Shown: in pieces, positions 1 through 9,086 of the stretch
Numbering within the stretch: the first letter of the stretch is position 1
Layout: every line of letters starts with the position of its first letter
Source of the DNA: Paraburkholderia sp. Ac-20340
Lineage (GTDB): Bacteria > Pseudomonadota > Gammaproteobacteria > Burkholderiales > Burkholderiaceae
DNA: 64,000 nucleotides
Assembly (NCBI RefSeq): GCF_017104965.1
Contig: NZ_JAAGPR010000008.1
Coordinates: 62,001 to 126,000 of the forward strand
Reading direction: 5' to 3'
Translations under genes and position numbers: made by a program
Notes under the pieces: generated by a model
What the model saw: the letters and a program-made list of their open reading frames with translations, nothing else
Told to the model about the DNA's origin: nothing
The model's database searches: none

Positions 1-909
1 TTCAGCGCGCGCTTCGAGTTGCATCATCAGCGGATTGCGGATGCCGCGCGCGTGACGGCCGGTGATCGCGCGCGTGACCGACGTGGCGGTATCGGCGGAC
101 GTGCGCAGGCGCGCTTTCCAGTCGGCGGCGATCGCGCTTTCCACGCAGCCCAGAAACGCCGTGCCCATCTGCACGCCCTGCGCGCCCAGCGCGAGCGCGG
201 CGGCGATACCGCGTCCGTCCATGATGCCGCCCGCCGCCAGCACGGGCAGACCGGTCGCGTCCACGACTTGCGGCACCAGCGCCATCGTGCCGATCAACGC
301 ATGCGCCACGTCGCCGATGAAGGTGCCGCGATGGCCACCCGCTTCGGCGCCCTGCGCGACGATCGCGTCCGCGCCCGAATCGCGCCAGGCGAGCGCTTCG
401 GCCACGTGCGTCGCGGTGCCGATCACGTAGCTGCCCGCCGCGTGCAGGCGCGCCACGTCTTCCTTGCCGAGCAGACCGAAGGTGAAGCTCACGACCGGCA
501 CGCGCAGATCGACGAGCGTATCCAGTTGCGCGCGAAAGTCCGGAGCATAAGCCGCCAGCGGCGCGCCAGGCGGCAGATCGAATTGCGCGCGCAACGGATC
601 GATGGCCGACAGCGCGCGGCGCACGGTGGCGTCGTCCGGGCGCGCGACGTCCTGCACGAACAGATTCACGCCGAACGGCTTCGAGGTGAGCGCGCGAAGC
701 GCGGCCACTTCGCTGGCGAGCTTTTCGGGTGCCAGCGCGGAAACCGCGATAAAACCCAGGCCGCCCGCATTCGACACAGCGGCCGCGAGCGCGGGCGTGC
801 TCGCCCCCAACATCGGACCTTGGACGAGCGGCAGGCGCAAATCGAAGCGGCGGCTGAATGACGTAGAACGTGGCGCAGGAAGTGACGCAAAAGCCGAAGA
901 AGAAGTCAT
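1..909 (-). CDS. Nitronate monooxygenase / 2-nitropropane dioxygenase family, C-terminus cut by window edge
   Basis: FMN-dependent TIM-barrel enzyme of the 2-nitropropane dioxygenase family, whose members oxidise alkyl nitronates to carbonyl compounds and nitrite. Reading leftward from the ATG at 909 gives about 303 residues without a stop. Visible motifs are the N-terminal LVQGPMLGAS segment, SNAGGLGFIA, the central AQGAEAGGHRGTF loop that holds the catalytic His in the family, and the phosphate-binding AAGGIMDGRG segment followed by GAQGVQMGTAFL. The stop codon lies outside the window. It is divergent from the dienelactone hydrolase gene. The family is clear; the true substrate is not, since many family members act on other compounds. 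Confidence 0.88.
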   Translation of the reverse strand, partial: MTSSSAFASLPAPRSTSFSRRFDLRLPLVQGPMLGASTPALAAAVSNAGGLGFIAVSALAPEKLASEVAALRALTSKPFGVNLFVQDVARPDDATVRRALSAIDPLRAQFDLPPGAPLAAYAPDFRAQLDTLVDLRVPVVSFTFGLLGKEDVARLHAAGSYVIGTATHVAEALAWRDSGADAIVAQGAEAGGHRGTFIGDVAHALIGTMALVPQVVDATGLPVLAAGGIMDGRGIAAALALGAQGVQMGTAFLGCVESAIAADWKARLRTSADTATSVTRAITGRHARGIRNPLMMQLEARAE

Positions 910-1124
910 GGCGATATCCTTGCTGATCGAACGATGCCCGCCACCGACTCTAACGAAGCCCTTCGCAGGCGAAAAATGAATAATCGAGATCATTACGATC
1001 CGCTTGCGAGAACGGTGCCGGCGAGAAGCGCGCTGCGTGATGTCACCGGCCTATGGCAAACTGGCTGCCCGTTTTTACGGCATTGTTTTTTCGGCATTAC
1101 CTAATCGCGAAGAAGGAGAGCAAC

Positions 1125-1823
1125 GTGAGCGTATCGACCAAGTGGATCGACATTCCCGCCGGCAAGGACAGCTTCGGCGCCTATCTCGCCCTGCCCAAGG
1201 GCGGCAAGGGCCCCGGCATCGTCATCCTGCAGGAAATCTTCGGCGTGAACGGCCATATCCGCGACGTCGTCGAGCAGTACGCGCTGGACGGCTACGTGGC
1301 GATCGCGCCGGACATCTTCTGGCGCAGCGCGCCGCGCGTGGAGCTGGAATACACGGGCGCCGACCGTGACCGCGGCATCGAACTGATGAAGCAACTCGAT
1401 TTCGGCAACGTGGCTTCGGACATCGCCGCTACCGCCGACACGCTGCGCAAGCTGCCCGAGTGCACGGGCCGCGTCGCGGCTATCGGTTATTGCCTGGGCG
1501 GACGTCTCGCCTACATGGCGGCGGGCGCGGGCGCAGTCGACGTCGCGGTTTCGTACTACGGCGGCGGCATCCACACGCAACTCGATCTCGCCGACAAGAT
1601 CAAGCAGCCGATCCTGTTCCACTACGGCGAACTCGATCACGGCATTCCGCTCGACGCGGTCGGCCAGGTGAAGGAGCGTTTCGCAGGCCGCGACAACGCC
1701 GAAGTGCATATCTATCCGGGCGCCGATCACGGCTTCAACTGCTCGGTGCGCGCGTCGTACAACCAGAACGCGTCGGCGCTCGCGCACGGCCGCACGCTCG
1801 CGTTCCTCGCCGAGCATCTGTAA
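1125..1823 (+). CDS. Dienelactone hydrolase family protein
   Basis: Alpha/beta hydrolase of the dienelactone hydrolase (carboxymethylenebutenolidase) family, 232 residues from a GTG start. The start is chosen because an AAGGAG ribosome site lies 7 bases upstream; an in-frame upstream ATG at 1053 lacks one. The family's Cys-Asp-His triad is visible: Cys123 in GYCLGG, Asp171 in GELDHGIP and His202 in GADHGFN, with Glu37 in LQEIFG that orients the cysteine. Members hydrolyse dienelactone in the chlorocatechol branch, but many genomic copies have unknown esters as substrates, and no other catechol genes are nearby. A strong terminator follows at 1914. Confidence 0.92.
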   Translation: MSVSTKWIDIPAGKDSFGAYLALPKGGKGPGIVILQEIFGVNGHIRDVVEQYALDGYVAIAPDIFWRSAPRVELEYTGADRDRGIELMKQLDFGNVASDIAATADTLRKLPECTGRVAAIGYCLGGRLAYMAAGAGAVDVAVSYYGGGIHTQLDLADKIKQPILFHYGELDHGIPLDAVGQVKERFAGRDNAEVHIYPGADHGFNCSVRASYNQNASALAHGRTLAFLAEHL

Positions 1824-1851
1824 GTCGCTCGATGTGCGCGACTCACACGAG

Positions 1852-1873
1852 AACATCGCGAAAACATCGCGAA
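1852..1873. repeat. 11-bp tandem duplication
   Basis: Two perfect back-to-back copies of AACATCGCGAA, followed by a degenerate third copy, 29 bases after the dienelactone hydrolase stop codon and before its terminator. Confidence 0.85.
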
Positions 1874-1913
1874 AACAACGCGTGACCGGGTTGTGACAAG
1901 CACGGACATCTAA

Positions 1914-1958
1914 AAAACGGCCATTGCGGCAGAATCGCTGCAATGGCCGTTTTATTTT
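1914..1958 (+). terminator. Rho-independent terminator
   Basis: A perfect 14-bp stem (1914-1927 with 1940-1953) encloses a 12-base loop and ends in a T-rich run. It ends the dienelactone hydrolase transcript. The adenines on its left arm suggest it could also work in reverse. Its overlap with the upstream extension of the amidase frame argues that the amidase starts later, at 2023. Confidence 0.9.
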
Positions 1959-2022
1959 GTCCGCTGAAACAAGCTCAACTGCGTCGCAAGCTGCTTCCCG
2001 ACGCCGACAAGGAGTGCACCAC

Positions 2023-3537
2023 TTGCAGTCCGACTATCTGGAATACGACGCCATCGGCCTCGCCGAACTCGTGCAGCGCCGCGATGTGAGCGCGCGCGAA
2101 CTGCTCGACGACGCCATCGCGCGCGTCGAGGCCGCCAATCCCGCCATCAACGCGGTCGTGCTCAAGGACTACGACGCCGCGCGCCAACGCGCGCTGCGCA
2201 TCGAAGCGGGCGGCGACGGTTTCGAGGCGCTCGCGCCAGGGCCGCTCGCGGGCGTGCCGTTTCTCATCAAGGATCTGGGCGCGTCGGTCGCGGGTCTGCG
2301 CATGACCTTCGGCAGCCGCCACTACCGGCATTACGTGCCGACGGTCGATGCGCCCGTGGTCGAGCGTTTTCGCGCCGCCGGTCTCAACATCTTCGGCAAG
2401 ACCAGTTCGCCGGAACTCGGCCAGATGCCGTACACCGAGCCGGAACTGTTCGGCGCCTGCCGCAATCCGTGGAGTCTCGATCACACGCCGGGCGGTTCGA
2501 GCGGCGGCGCGGCCGCGGCGGTGGCGGCGGGCATCGTGCCGCTCGCGCATGCGTCGGACGGCGGCGGCTCGATCCGCATTCCCGCCTCGTGCTGCGGGCT
2601 GTTCGGCCTGAAGCCTTCGCGCGGCAAGCAGCCGCCTTCGAACGTGCCACCCGCGCCCGGTGCGCTGGGCGTCGATCTGGCCGTGTCGCGCAGCGTGCGT
2701 GACAGCGCGCTCGTACTCGATCTGTTCGCGGGCGATCCCACGCTCGCGCCTGGCGCGCCGGGCACTTATCTGGCGGCGGCGCGCGAGCCGCTCGACGGCA
2801 GCAAGCCGCTGGCGATCGCCTATATCGACGACCCTCTCTTCGCCGATGCGCTTTCGCCCGACGTGCGCAGCGCGCTCGACGACGCGGCCGCGCTGCTTGC
2901 CTCGCTCGGTCACAACGTCGAGCCGGTGAAACTGGGCATCGATTTTTCGGCGGCGCGCGAGGCGTTCCTGATGCTGTGGTCGGTCGTCGCCGAACAATAC
3001 GTGCTCAACGCCGACACCATCACCGGCACGAAGCCGCGCCGTCAGGACTTCGAGATCGCCACCTGGGCGATGGCGCATATCGGCCGCAAATTCGGCGAGC
3101 GCGAACTGCCTGCCGCGCTCGACGTGCAGCAGCGCATCACCGCGCAACTCGCCGATCTGATGACGCGTTTCGATGTGATCCTGTGCGCGACGCTCGCGGG
3201 GCCGCCGGTGAAAATCGGCGAACTGAAGCCCACGCAGGCGGAGCGCATGCAGATGCGCGCCGTCACGGCGATGCCGGTGGAAGCGCTGATGAGAAAACTG
3301 CTGACCGAAGCCTCGAACAAGGCTTTCGCGTGGGCGGGCTGCACCGAGCTATTCAATCTGACGGGACAGCCGGCGATGTCGGTGCCGCTCGCGTGGAATG
3401 CGCGCGGTTTGCCGATCGGCGTGCAATTCGCGGCGCGCGAGGGCAACGATGCGTTGCTGCTGCGACTCGCGGCGCAACTGGAAGCGGCGCGCCCGTGGTT
3501 CGGCAGGCGTCCGCCGCTGTTGATGGCGCGGGCCTGA
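2023..3537 (+). CDS. Amidase (amidase signature family)
   Basis: Amidase-signature hydrolase of 504 residues. These enzymes cleave carboxamides with a Ser-cisSer-Lys triad. Visible here are Lys83 in FLIKDLG, the GGSSGG loop around residue 160 that provides the cis-Ser, and the likely nucleophile Ser183 in DGGGSIRIPAS. The chosen start is a TTG with an AAGGAG site 8 bases upstream; the longer in-frame extension to 1924 runs into the preceding terminator hairpin. It is distinct from gatA at the far end of the window: it has no gatB or gatC beside it and lacks GatA's usual N-terminal sequence. Substrate unknown. Confidence 0.88.
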   Translation: MQSDYLEYDAIGLAELVQRRDVSARELLDDAIARVEAANPAINAVVLKDYDAARQRALRIEAGGDGFEALAPGPLAGVPFLIKDLGASVAGLRMTFGSRHYRHYVPTVDAPVVERFRAAGLNIFGKTSSPELGQMPYTEPELFGACRNPWSLDHTPGGSSGGAAAAVAAGIVPLAHASDGGGSIRIPASCCGLFGLKPSRGKQPPSNVPPAPGALGVDLAVSRSVRDSALVLDLFAGDPTLAPGAPGTYLAAAREPLDGSKPLAIAYIDDPLFADALSPDVRSALDDAAALLASLGHNVEPVKLGIDFSAAREAFLMLWSVVAEQYVLNADTITGTKPRRQDFEIATWAMAHIGRKFGERELPAALDVQQRITAQLADLMTRFDVILCATLAGPPVKIGELKPTQAERMQMRAVTAMPVEALMRKLLTEASNKAFAWAGCTELFNLTGQPAMSVPLAWNARGLPIGVQFAAREGNDALLLRLAAQLEAARPWFGRRPPLLMARA

Positions 3538-3580
3538 GTGCCGCCGATGCGTCCCGAAGCGCGCGCCGTCTGAAGCAGGC

Positions 3581-3892
3581 TCAGGCCTTCTTGTTATAGG
3601 CGCTGCACCAGCCCTTGCCGGCGACCTGCTTGCCGCCGAACATCGGGCACGGAGCGAAGGCGTCGGTGGCCTTGCCCTGATAGAAGGTGCAGTTGCTGCA
3701 ATCCTGGCCGGCGGCGTATTTCGCGAATTTCGCCTTGTCGACCTTGCTGGCGTCGAGCTTGTAGCCGAGCGCCTGGGAGGTGGGGTCCGACTCGGTGGCT
3801 TTCGGCGCGTCGGCGAAGGCCTGACGCGACAGCGCAACGGTCGTGGCGACGCCAAGGCTCGTGATCAGAAAGCTGCGGCGGGACGATTTCAT
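3581..3892 (-). CDS. High-potential iron-sulfur protein (HiPIP), Tat-exported
   Basis: Small periplasmic electron carrier with one [4Fe-4S] cluster, 103 residues. The N-terminus carries a twin-arginine signal (SRRSFLI at residues 4-10, then a hydrophobic stretch ending near AFA), which fits export of a folded metalloprotein. The four cluster cysteines have HiPIP spacing: Cys65, Cys68, Cys82 and Cys96. The start ATG has a GGAGT site upstream. No partner reductase or oxidase adjoins it, so its redox partners cannot be read from context. It is convergent with the amidase. Confidence 0.95.
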   Translation of the reverse strand: MKSSRRSFLITSLGVATTVALSRQAFADAPKATESDPTSQALGYKLDASKVDKAKFAKYAAGQDCSNCTFYQGKATDAFAPCPMFGGKQVAGKGWCSAYNKKA

Positions 3893-4119
3893 GGGACGTA
3901 CTCCAGTATTGTGGGCACACCGTTCTGACGACGGCGTGGCGTGAAGGATAGCAACGCAGCCACGACGCGTGCGCCCGAAATTCCGGAGATAAGGGAAGCG
4001 CATCTTGCGAAAGATGCGCCTTGAACGGGCGAGAAATGGGGCCCGCTGGGGCTTGGGTGGGCCTTGCGCGCGGTTGAACCGCCGCGGGCGCGGCGGATTG
4101 ACGCAACGTCTGAGCGTCC

Positions 4120-5226
4120 TTAAGCGCGCCCCGCCATTTCGCACACGCGCTGCGCGATCGCGAGCGAGGCCGTCAAACCCGGCGACTCGATCCCGAACAG
4201 ATTCACGAGCCCGCGCACGCCATGCGCGGCGTTGCCCTGAATCACGAAATCGGCGGCCGGTTCGCCCGGACCCGAAAGCTTCGGCCGGATGCCCGCGTAA
4301 GCCGGTTGCAGCGCGTCATCGGGCAGGCCCGGCCAGTAGCTGCGGATCTGCGCGTAAAACGCCTCGGCGCGACGCGGATCGACGTCATAGTCGATCGACT
4401 TGATCCATTCCACGTCGGGCCCGAAACGCGCCTGGCCGCCCAGATCGATGGTCAGATGCACGCCAAGACCGGCCTCGTTCGGCATCGGATAAATGAGCCG
4501 CGAAAACGGCACGCGCCCTGACACGCTGAAGTAATTGCCGCGCGCGAGATAAAGCGGCGGAATATGGCGCGAATCGAGACCGCGAATGCGTTTGGCGATA
4601 TGCGTCGCGTGCAGTCCCGCGCTGTTGATCAGGCTGGCCGCGCGAATCTCGGTGGGCGCATCGCCGCCCGTGCGGATCACGAAACCGTTCGCCGTGGCGT
4701 CGATCGATTCGACCGGCGATTTGAGCGCAACCATCGCGCCGTCGCGTTCGGCATCGCCTTGCAGGGCCAGCATCAGTTGATGACTATCGACGATGCCGGT
4801 TTGCGGCGAGTAGACCGCCGCCACGCATTCGAGCGCCGGTTCGAGCGAAAGCGCTTCGCTCGCGCTGATGCGCGTGAGGTCGAACACGCCATTTTCCTTG
4901 CCGCGCGCGAGGATCGAATCGAGTTGCGCAATCTGCGCGGGCGCGGTGGCGACCAGCAATTTGCCGCAACGCGCGTGCGCCACCTTGCGCGACTCGCAGT
5001 ACTCGTAGAGCATTTCGCGCCCGCGCACGCACAGCGTCGCCTTGAGCGAGCCGCGCGGGTAGTAGAGCCCCGCGTGGATCACTTCGCTGTTGCGCGAACT
5101 GGTGCTGGTGCCAATCGCGTCGGCGGCCTCCAGCACGATCACTTCACGTCCGCGCGCGGCCAGCGCGCGCGCCACGGCAAGGCCAACCACGCCCGCCCCG
5201 ATCACCACACATTCGATCTGATCCAT
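4120..5226 (-). CDS. FAD-dependent oxidoreductase, L-2-hydroxyglutarate oxidase (LhgO)-like
   Basis: DAO-type flavoprotein of 368 residues. The N-terminal dinucleotide motif GAGVVG is at residues 10-15, followed by the acidic end of strand two (VLEA) and the [17 protein letters not shown] segment typical of LhgO/YgaF proteins, which oxidise L-2-hydroxyglutarate to 2-oxoglutarate and feed electrons to the quinone pool. The C-terminal [12 protein letters not shown] segment also matches that group. The ATG at 5226 is preferred over one eight codons upstream because of the AGGGA site before it. The substrate is inferred from family resemblance only. Confidence 0.85.
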   Translation of the reverse strand: MDQIECVVIGAGVVGLAVARALAARGREVIVLEAADAIGTSTSSRNSEVIHAGLYYPRGSLKATLCVRGREMLYEYCESRKVAHARCGKLLVATAPAQIAQLDSILARGKENGVFDLTRISASEALSLEPALECVAAVYSPQTGIVDSHQLMLALQGDAERDGAMVALKSPVESIDATANGFVIRTGGDAPTEIRAASLINSAGLHATHIAKRIRGLDSRHIPPLYLARGNYFSVSGRVPFSRLIYPMPNEAGLGVHLTIDLGGQARFGPDVEWIKSIDYDVDPRRAEAFYAQIRSYWPGLPDDALQPAYAGIRPKLSGPGEPAADFVIQGNAAHGVRGLVNLFGIESPGLTASLAIAQRVCEMAGRA

Positions 5227-5504
5227 GTCCCTGCGCCCGCCTCCGGCCATTGCGGCGGCGCTGCCTGTGCTTCTGCGCGCCGCCTGCGTCTATGCGATGG
5301 GCGCGGCGCCACGCTGCGAATCGTCTATCGACATGCGGGTTGAATCGATTCGAAACCGGCGCCGCCTCACGAAAATTGTACGCCGTGCGCGGCGGTGGCT
5401 CCGATGCCCATTCGCGGTGTAGGCGTGCTGGCGAACACGCGCTTTCAGGAAGCGATGCGGATCAGTTAATGCGGGTTGCGGATCTGCGCTTTACCCAGTT
5501 GCCC

Positions 5505-5753
5505 TCAGTGACGCGGCGTAGCGATCTGCACGCGCGGAACCGAGTAGCCGCCGGTGGCGAATTGCTGCGGATAGTCGGGCGAATTCGGGTTCTGCATTTC
5601 GCCGCTGGCGCGGGCCTGCGCGAGTTCGGCCTTGACTTCGGCACGGCTTTTGGGCGCGTTGCTGGAGGCGTAACCGGAGGCAAAAGCCGGTGCGGCGGCG
5701 AAAGCGGTAGCAGCGGCAAGAACGAGAGCGGCGAGCGAGACAGTCTTCTTCAT
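5505..5753 (-). CDS. DUF4148 domain protein, small secreted
   Basis: An 82-residue exported protein with a clear Sec signal peptide (MKKTVSLAALV, cleavage near AFA at about residue 25). The mature part holds the short KSRAEVKAELAQARASGEM helix that defines DUF4148, a family common and highly paralogous in Burkholderiales. Function unknown. A purine-rich ribosome site precedes the ATG. It is transcribed away from the next secreted protein gene. Confidence 0.9.
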   Translation of the reverse strand: MKKTVSLAALVLAAATAFAAAPAFASGYASSNAPKSRAEVKAELAQARASGEMQNPNSPDYPQQFATGGYSVPRVQIATPRH

Positions 5754-6140
5754 GACGAAACCTCTAACGGTAAAGATCGGTAATCGGCGCGCGCAAATCT
5801 AGCCATGAATGCCGGCAATCGCGCTGGGTCGGTGAATCTCAGTGACTTCAGTGTAAACACGTACTATCGATAAACCATCCCAATAAATAACAAGTCACCG
5901 TTGCAATAGAAATAACAATCGCATTTCCACTGACGATAAAAATGCACCATCGTTGCGCATATGTCGTCAATGTCGATATGCGAAGTGGTTGAAGCGCGGC
6001 CGCGCCGTCCCCATCTGCAATGGACTGTTGCGGTCCGGCGTTTGCGAACCCGGTATAGGATCGATGGTCATAAGGAACCCGCCCGCCGCTGCGAAACGCC
6101 TTTGTCGAGTCGCGCGGCATGCGTGCATGGAGCCCGGTAT
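5754..6140. other. Divergent intergenic region with an AT-rich pocket
   Basis: 387 bases between two divergent genes for secreted proteins. Bases 5850-5960 are strikingly AT-rich against the rest of the window and probably hold the promoter of the DUF4148 gene. A leftward open frame (5848-6156) crosses the pocket and ends in a hydrophobic stretch, but it overlaps the start of the next gene and has no ribosome site. Confidence 0.6.
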
Positions 6141-6809
6141 ATGACGTTGTGGACACCGTTGAAGCCTTACCTGATCGCTGCTGCGCTGTGCGCCGGCGCC
6201 GCCCTGCCGGCCACGGGCGCGCAGGCCCAGACCACGCCGGCTACGCCAGCCTCGGCGCCCGTCGGCAAACCGAATGGATTCACCGATGCCGCCGCCAGCG
6301 CCGCGCTCGCGAAAGCGGCCTCGCAGACTCAGGCCGCACGGCCGGCATCGGCGCCCGTCGCCGTTGCGCCTGACGGCACGCCGCCCTCGGTCCATTGGAC
6401 GCTGCAGGTGATGCGCGACGGCCAGCAGATCGATACGTTCGACGGCACCACCACCGTCGGCCAGGCGCGCACGGATACGCACCACAAGGTCGTCTCGCAT
6501 AACGTCGGCTGCAAGGATCAACCGGCGGGCAGCATCGACCTGCAACGCACCATCACCGTTTCGCCCTTGCAGGCGAGCGCGAGCGACACGCTGATGCAGA
6601 TCGAGGCGCAGGAAACGCTGGAAAACCCCGCCGCGCCCAAAACCACCGATGGCTGCAAGCTGCCGCCGCAACCGCGCCAGGTGGGCGCGAGCCATCCGGG
6701 GCTGAATCTGCCGGCTGGCCAGTGGGTCAACTGGACCATCGTGGACAAGGACCCGACGATCGTCTATCGCGTGCGGGCGAGTCTCGCGCCGCCCTCGGTG
6801 CAGCCTTGA
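6141..6809 (+). CDS. Hypothetical secreted protein, Ala/Pro-rich N-terminus
   Basis: Unrecognised protein of 222 residues. Residues 1-30 form a signal peptide ending in TGAQAQ. Residues 31-82 are a low-complexity Ala/Pro/Thr linker. Residues 83-215 look like a beta-rich periplasmic domain with polar-hydrophobic alternation and two cysteines (Cys124, Cys172) that could form a disulfide. The ATG has a GGAG site 8 bases upstream. It is probably a periplasmic or surface protein; no function is inferred. Confidence 0.75.
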   Translation: MTLWTPLKPYLIAAALCAGAALPATGAQAQTTPATPASAPVGKPNGFTDAAASAALAKAASQTQAARPASAPVAVAPDGTPPSVHWTLQVMRDGQQIDTFDGTTTVGQARTDTHHKVVSHNVGCKDQPAGSIDLQRTITVSPLQASASDTLMQIEAQETLENPAAPKTTDGCKLPPQPRQVGASHPGLNLPAGQWVNWTIVDKDPTIVYRVRASLAPPSVQP

Positions 6810-6822
6810 TGCGCGCCTGGCA

Positions 6823-6857
6823 TCGGCGCGGAATCGGGCGCGGAATCGGGCGCGGAA
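6823..6857. repeat. 12-bp tandem repeat, about three copies
   Basis: Two perfect copies of TCGGGCGCGGAA preceded by a copy missing one base, 14 bases after the stop codon of the secreted protein gene. Confidence 0.8.
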
Positions 6858-6908
6858 TCGCCTTGAAGCCGTCGTAAAAAATCGTCGTAAGAACCTGCCG
6901 TAACCAGC

Positions 6909-7712
6909 ATGCGAAATTTCGAACAACCTCTGATCGACCTGGACCCGGCTCATACCGGGGACTTCGTCGCGGTGAGCTGGAACCTGCACAAGGGCCGCTC
7001 GCCGCTCGGTTTTCAGGCCTGGGAAGCGATGCGGCGCTGGGTCCAATCCACCCATGCCGATGCCTGGTTTCTCCAGGAAGCGATGGCGCGGCGTCTGCCG
7101 CAGCCGTTGTTGTCATCGACATTCGGCGCGCCGCTGGGCGACCCCATCGAAGATGTCTGGCAATGCCAGGCGACGGAAATCGCCCACGCGCTCGACTTGC
7201 AGATCGCGCTCGGACCGAACGTTTTCAAACCTTCGTGGCGGCACGGCAACGCGATTCTTTCGCCGCATCCGCTCGATCTGGGCGGCCGCTGGGATATCTC
7301 GGCGCACCGGTTCGAGCGGCGCGGCCTGCTGGTTGCGCGCGCAAGTTTCGCGGGCCAGTCGGTCACGCTGCTGTGCGCGCACCTCGCGCTCACGCGCAGC
7401 GCACGCATGCGGCAGATGACGTGGATCGCGCACTGGATCGCCAAGGAAGCGCCGGACGGCCCGCTCGTGCTCGCGGGCGACTTCAACGACTGGCGCAACG
7501 ATTCCGTGCCGCTTTTCGCCGAACACGGCCTGCAGGAAGTGGCCACGCTGCTGGGCGAACCCGCGCGCACCTTCCCGGCGTTTTCGCCGGCGCTCGCGCT
7601 CGACAAGATGTTCGTGCGCGGTCTCAAACCGGTCGAGCTGATCCAGCCCGCGCAGGAAACCGCGTGGCTGTCCGATCACCTGCCGTATATGGCGCGGCTG
7701 CGGCTCGAATAA
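6909..7712 (+). CDS. Endonuclease/exonuclease/phosphatase family protein
   Basis: Metal-dependent hydrolase of the EEP fold, 267 residues. Visible are the first strand SWNLHKGRSP, the Glu-bearing FLQEA, the HLALTRSAR segment, the catalytic GDFNDW and the terminal SDHLP, so Asn, Glu, Asp and His of the fold's active site are all present. It is cytosolic, with no signal peptide. Members of this subgroup are often annotated only as EEP-family proteins, and the substrate (nucleic acid, phospholipid or sugar phosphate) cannot be told. A terminator follows at 7822. Confidence 0.88.
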   Translation: MRNFEQPLIDLDPAHTGDFVAVSWNLHKGRSPLGFQAWEAMRRWVQSTHADAWFLQEAMARRLPQPLLSSTFGAPLGDPIEDVWQCQATEIAHALDLQIALGPNVFKPSWRHGNAILSPHPLDLGGRWDISAHRFERRGLLVARASFAGQSVTLLCAHLALTRSARMRQMTWIAHWIAKEAPDGPLVLAGDFNDWRNDSVPLFAEHGLQEVATLLGEPARTFPAFSPALALDKMFVRGLKPVELIQPAQETAWLSDHLPYMARLRLE

Positions 7713-7821
7713 GGGCCTGAGGCGCGCGCAACGCGGCGCCGAAAACATCGGCAGGACACCGATGCAATGGCGCGTGGATTTGCACGCACAGGGGCTCGCG
7801 CCGCGCTACCATGTCGCGTCG

Positions 7822-7846
7822 CGCGCCTCGAACGGCGCGTTTTTTT
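7822..7846 (+). terminator. Rho-independent terminator
   Basis: A 6-bp GC stem (7822-7827 with 7834-7839), a 6-base loop and seven thymines. It ends the EEP gene transcript 28 bases before the lysE-type start codon, so the exporter gene needs a promoter that reads through it or begins just after it. Confidence 0.85.
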
Positions 7847-7874
7847 GCAGCCCGCCATTTCAACGCCCGCCGCC

Positions 7875-8525
7875 ATGCACCACCTCGCCACGCTGCTTCA
7901 GATCGCCGTCGTCTACGCCTTCGCGCTCATCAGTCCGGGACCGAACTTTTTCATGGTGACGCAGCTTTCGCTGGCCGGGCGGCGCGGGCTCGGTATCGCT
8001 TCGGCGTTCGGCGTGGGCGCAGGTTCGACGCTATGGGCCGCGCTTGCGATGCTCGGCTTCGCCGCCGTGCTGCAGCAGATCGACTGGCTTTATCAGGGTG
8101 TGCGCGTGGCGGGCGCGCTGTATCTGCTGTGGTTCGGCCTCAAGCTGCTGCGCTCGGGCGTGCGCAAGGACCCCGCTGAAACGCATGCACCGGAAGCGCC
8201 CGTGACGCCGCTGCCGCCGCCCGATCGCCGCACCTGGCTGCGCACGTGGCGCGCGGGCTTTCTCACCTGCCTCACCAATCCGAAGTCCTGCGTGTTCTGG
8301 ACCAGCGTGTTCGCCGCGGTGTTTCCCGCCCATCCGCCCACGTGGTTTTACGGCGCGGCGCTCGCGCTGGTCGCGTCGATGTCGTTCGGCTGGCATGCGA
8401 GCCTCGCGCTGCTGTTCGCCGATCAACGCACGCAGCGCGGCTACAAGCGCCTGCGCCGCCCCATCGACGCGTTTTGCGGCACCGCGCTGATCGGCCTCGC
8501 GGCCAAACTCGCCGCCGATCGCTGA
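7875..8525 (+). CDS. LysE/RhtB family amino-acid exporter
   Basis: Inner-membrane exporter of 216 residues with the LysE/RhtB signature ISPGPNF in the first membrane segment and about six hydrophobic helices. The middle loop (residues 95-125) is rich in Pro, Arg and charged residues, as usual. The NPKSCVFW segment is the family's conserved fifth-helix motif. The ATG at 7875 is preferred because an extension to 7767 crosses the preceding terminator. The exported substrate is not predictable from sequence. Confidence 0.9.
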   Translation: MHHLATLLQIAVVYAFALISPGPNFFMVTQLSLAGRRGLGIASAFGVGAGSTLWAALAMLGFAAVLQQIDWLYQGVRVAGALYLLWFGLKLLRSGVRKDPAETHAPEAPVTPLPPPDRRTWLRTWRAGFLTCLTNPKSCVFWTSVFAAVFPAHPPTWFYGAALALVASMSFGWHASLALLFADQRTQRGYKRLRRPIDAFCGTALIGLAAKLAADR

Positions 8526-9086
8526 AGCTACGAAACGGTGAAGCGATCGTCGCCGCAACAGCGAAAGCGGCGGTAAAACGCCGCGCAACGCGCACTGTAG
8601 TGGCCTCGACAGCAGGGTCTATGCTGCGGTCTGACAGACCTTCCGGTATCATCTAGGCCGAAGAATTGCATTAAATCGCCGGTGTGCGTCGATATTCGGG
8701 TACCGATCCGATCACGATTGCACGCCGTTTGCGGCCAGCGCGCCCTGTCACGGCGCCGCCTCCCAGCCGACGCCAGCGATCCCCGTCACGCCCCGCGTGC
8801 GGGCGCCAGCAGAACGCCTCGCCCATGGCGTGGCCCTCTTCCCCTTTCGACGCGGCGTCGCCCACGAGGCGCGCTCGCGGTAAAATGGCGGATTGCGCCT
8901 CGTTCGCCTTCGCGCGACTGGCCGGCGACCAATGGGTATCACGGCGGGTACAACGGCGGGGTACATCGGCGGGCGCATGGCGGCAAACCGCGCGCCGCGC
9001 ATCGTCAGGACCGCCCGTCATGCCTCGCATGTACGGCCGGAAGGAACGCCCCGTTTGGCGGACCTTGTTTCGCACCTTCAGGAACC
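8526..9086. other. Long leader and promoter region of fpr
   Basis: 561 bases without a convincing gene. A TAAAAT element around 8880 is a plausible -10 box, giving a leader of about 195 bases before fpr. Open frames here (for example 8684-9184) are Arg/Pro-rich shadows lacking a ribosome site and overlapping fpr. Confidence 0.5.

Noticed and set aside
1924..2022. N-terminal extension of the amidase
   Set aside because: It overlaps the terminator of the previous gene, while a good ribosome site precedes the TTG at 2023.
5848..6156. Leftward 102-residue frame with a hydrophobic C-terminus
   Set aside because: It overlaps the start of the secreted protein gene, lacks a ribosome site and lies in the AT-rich pocket.
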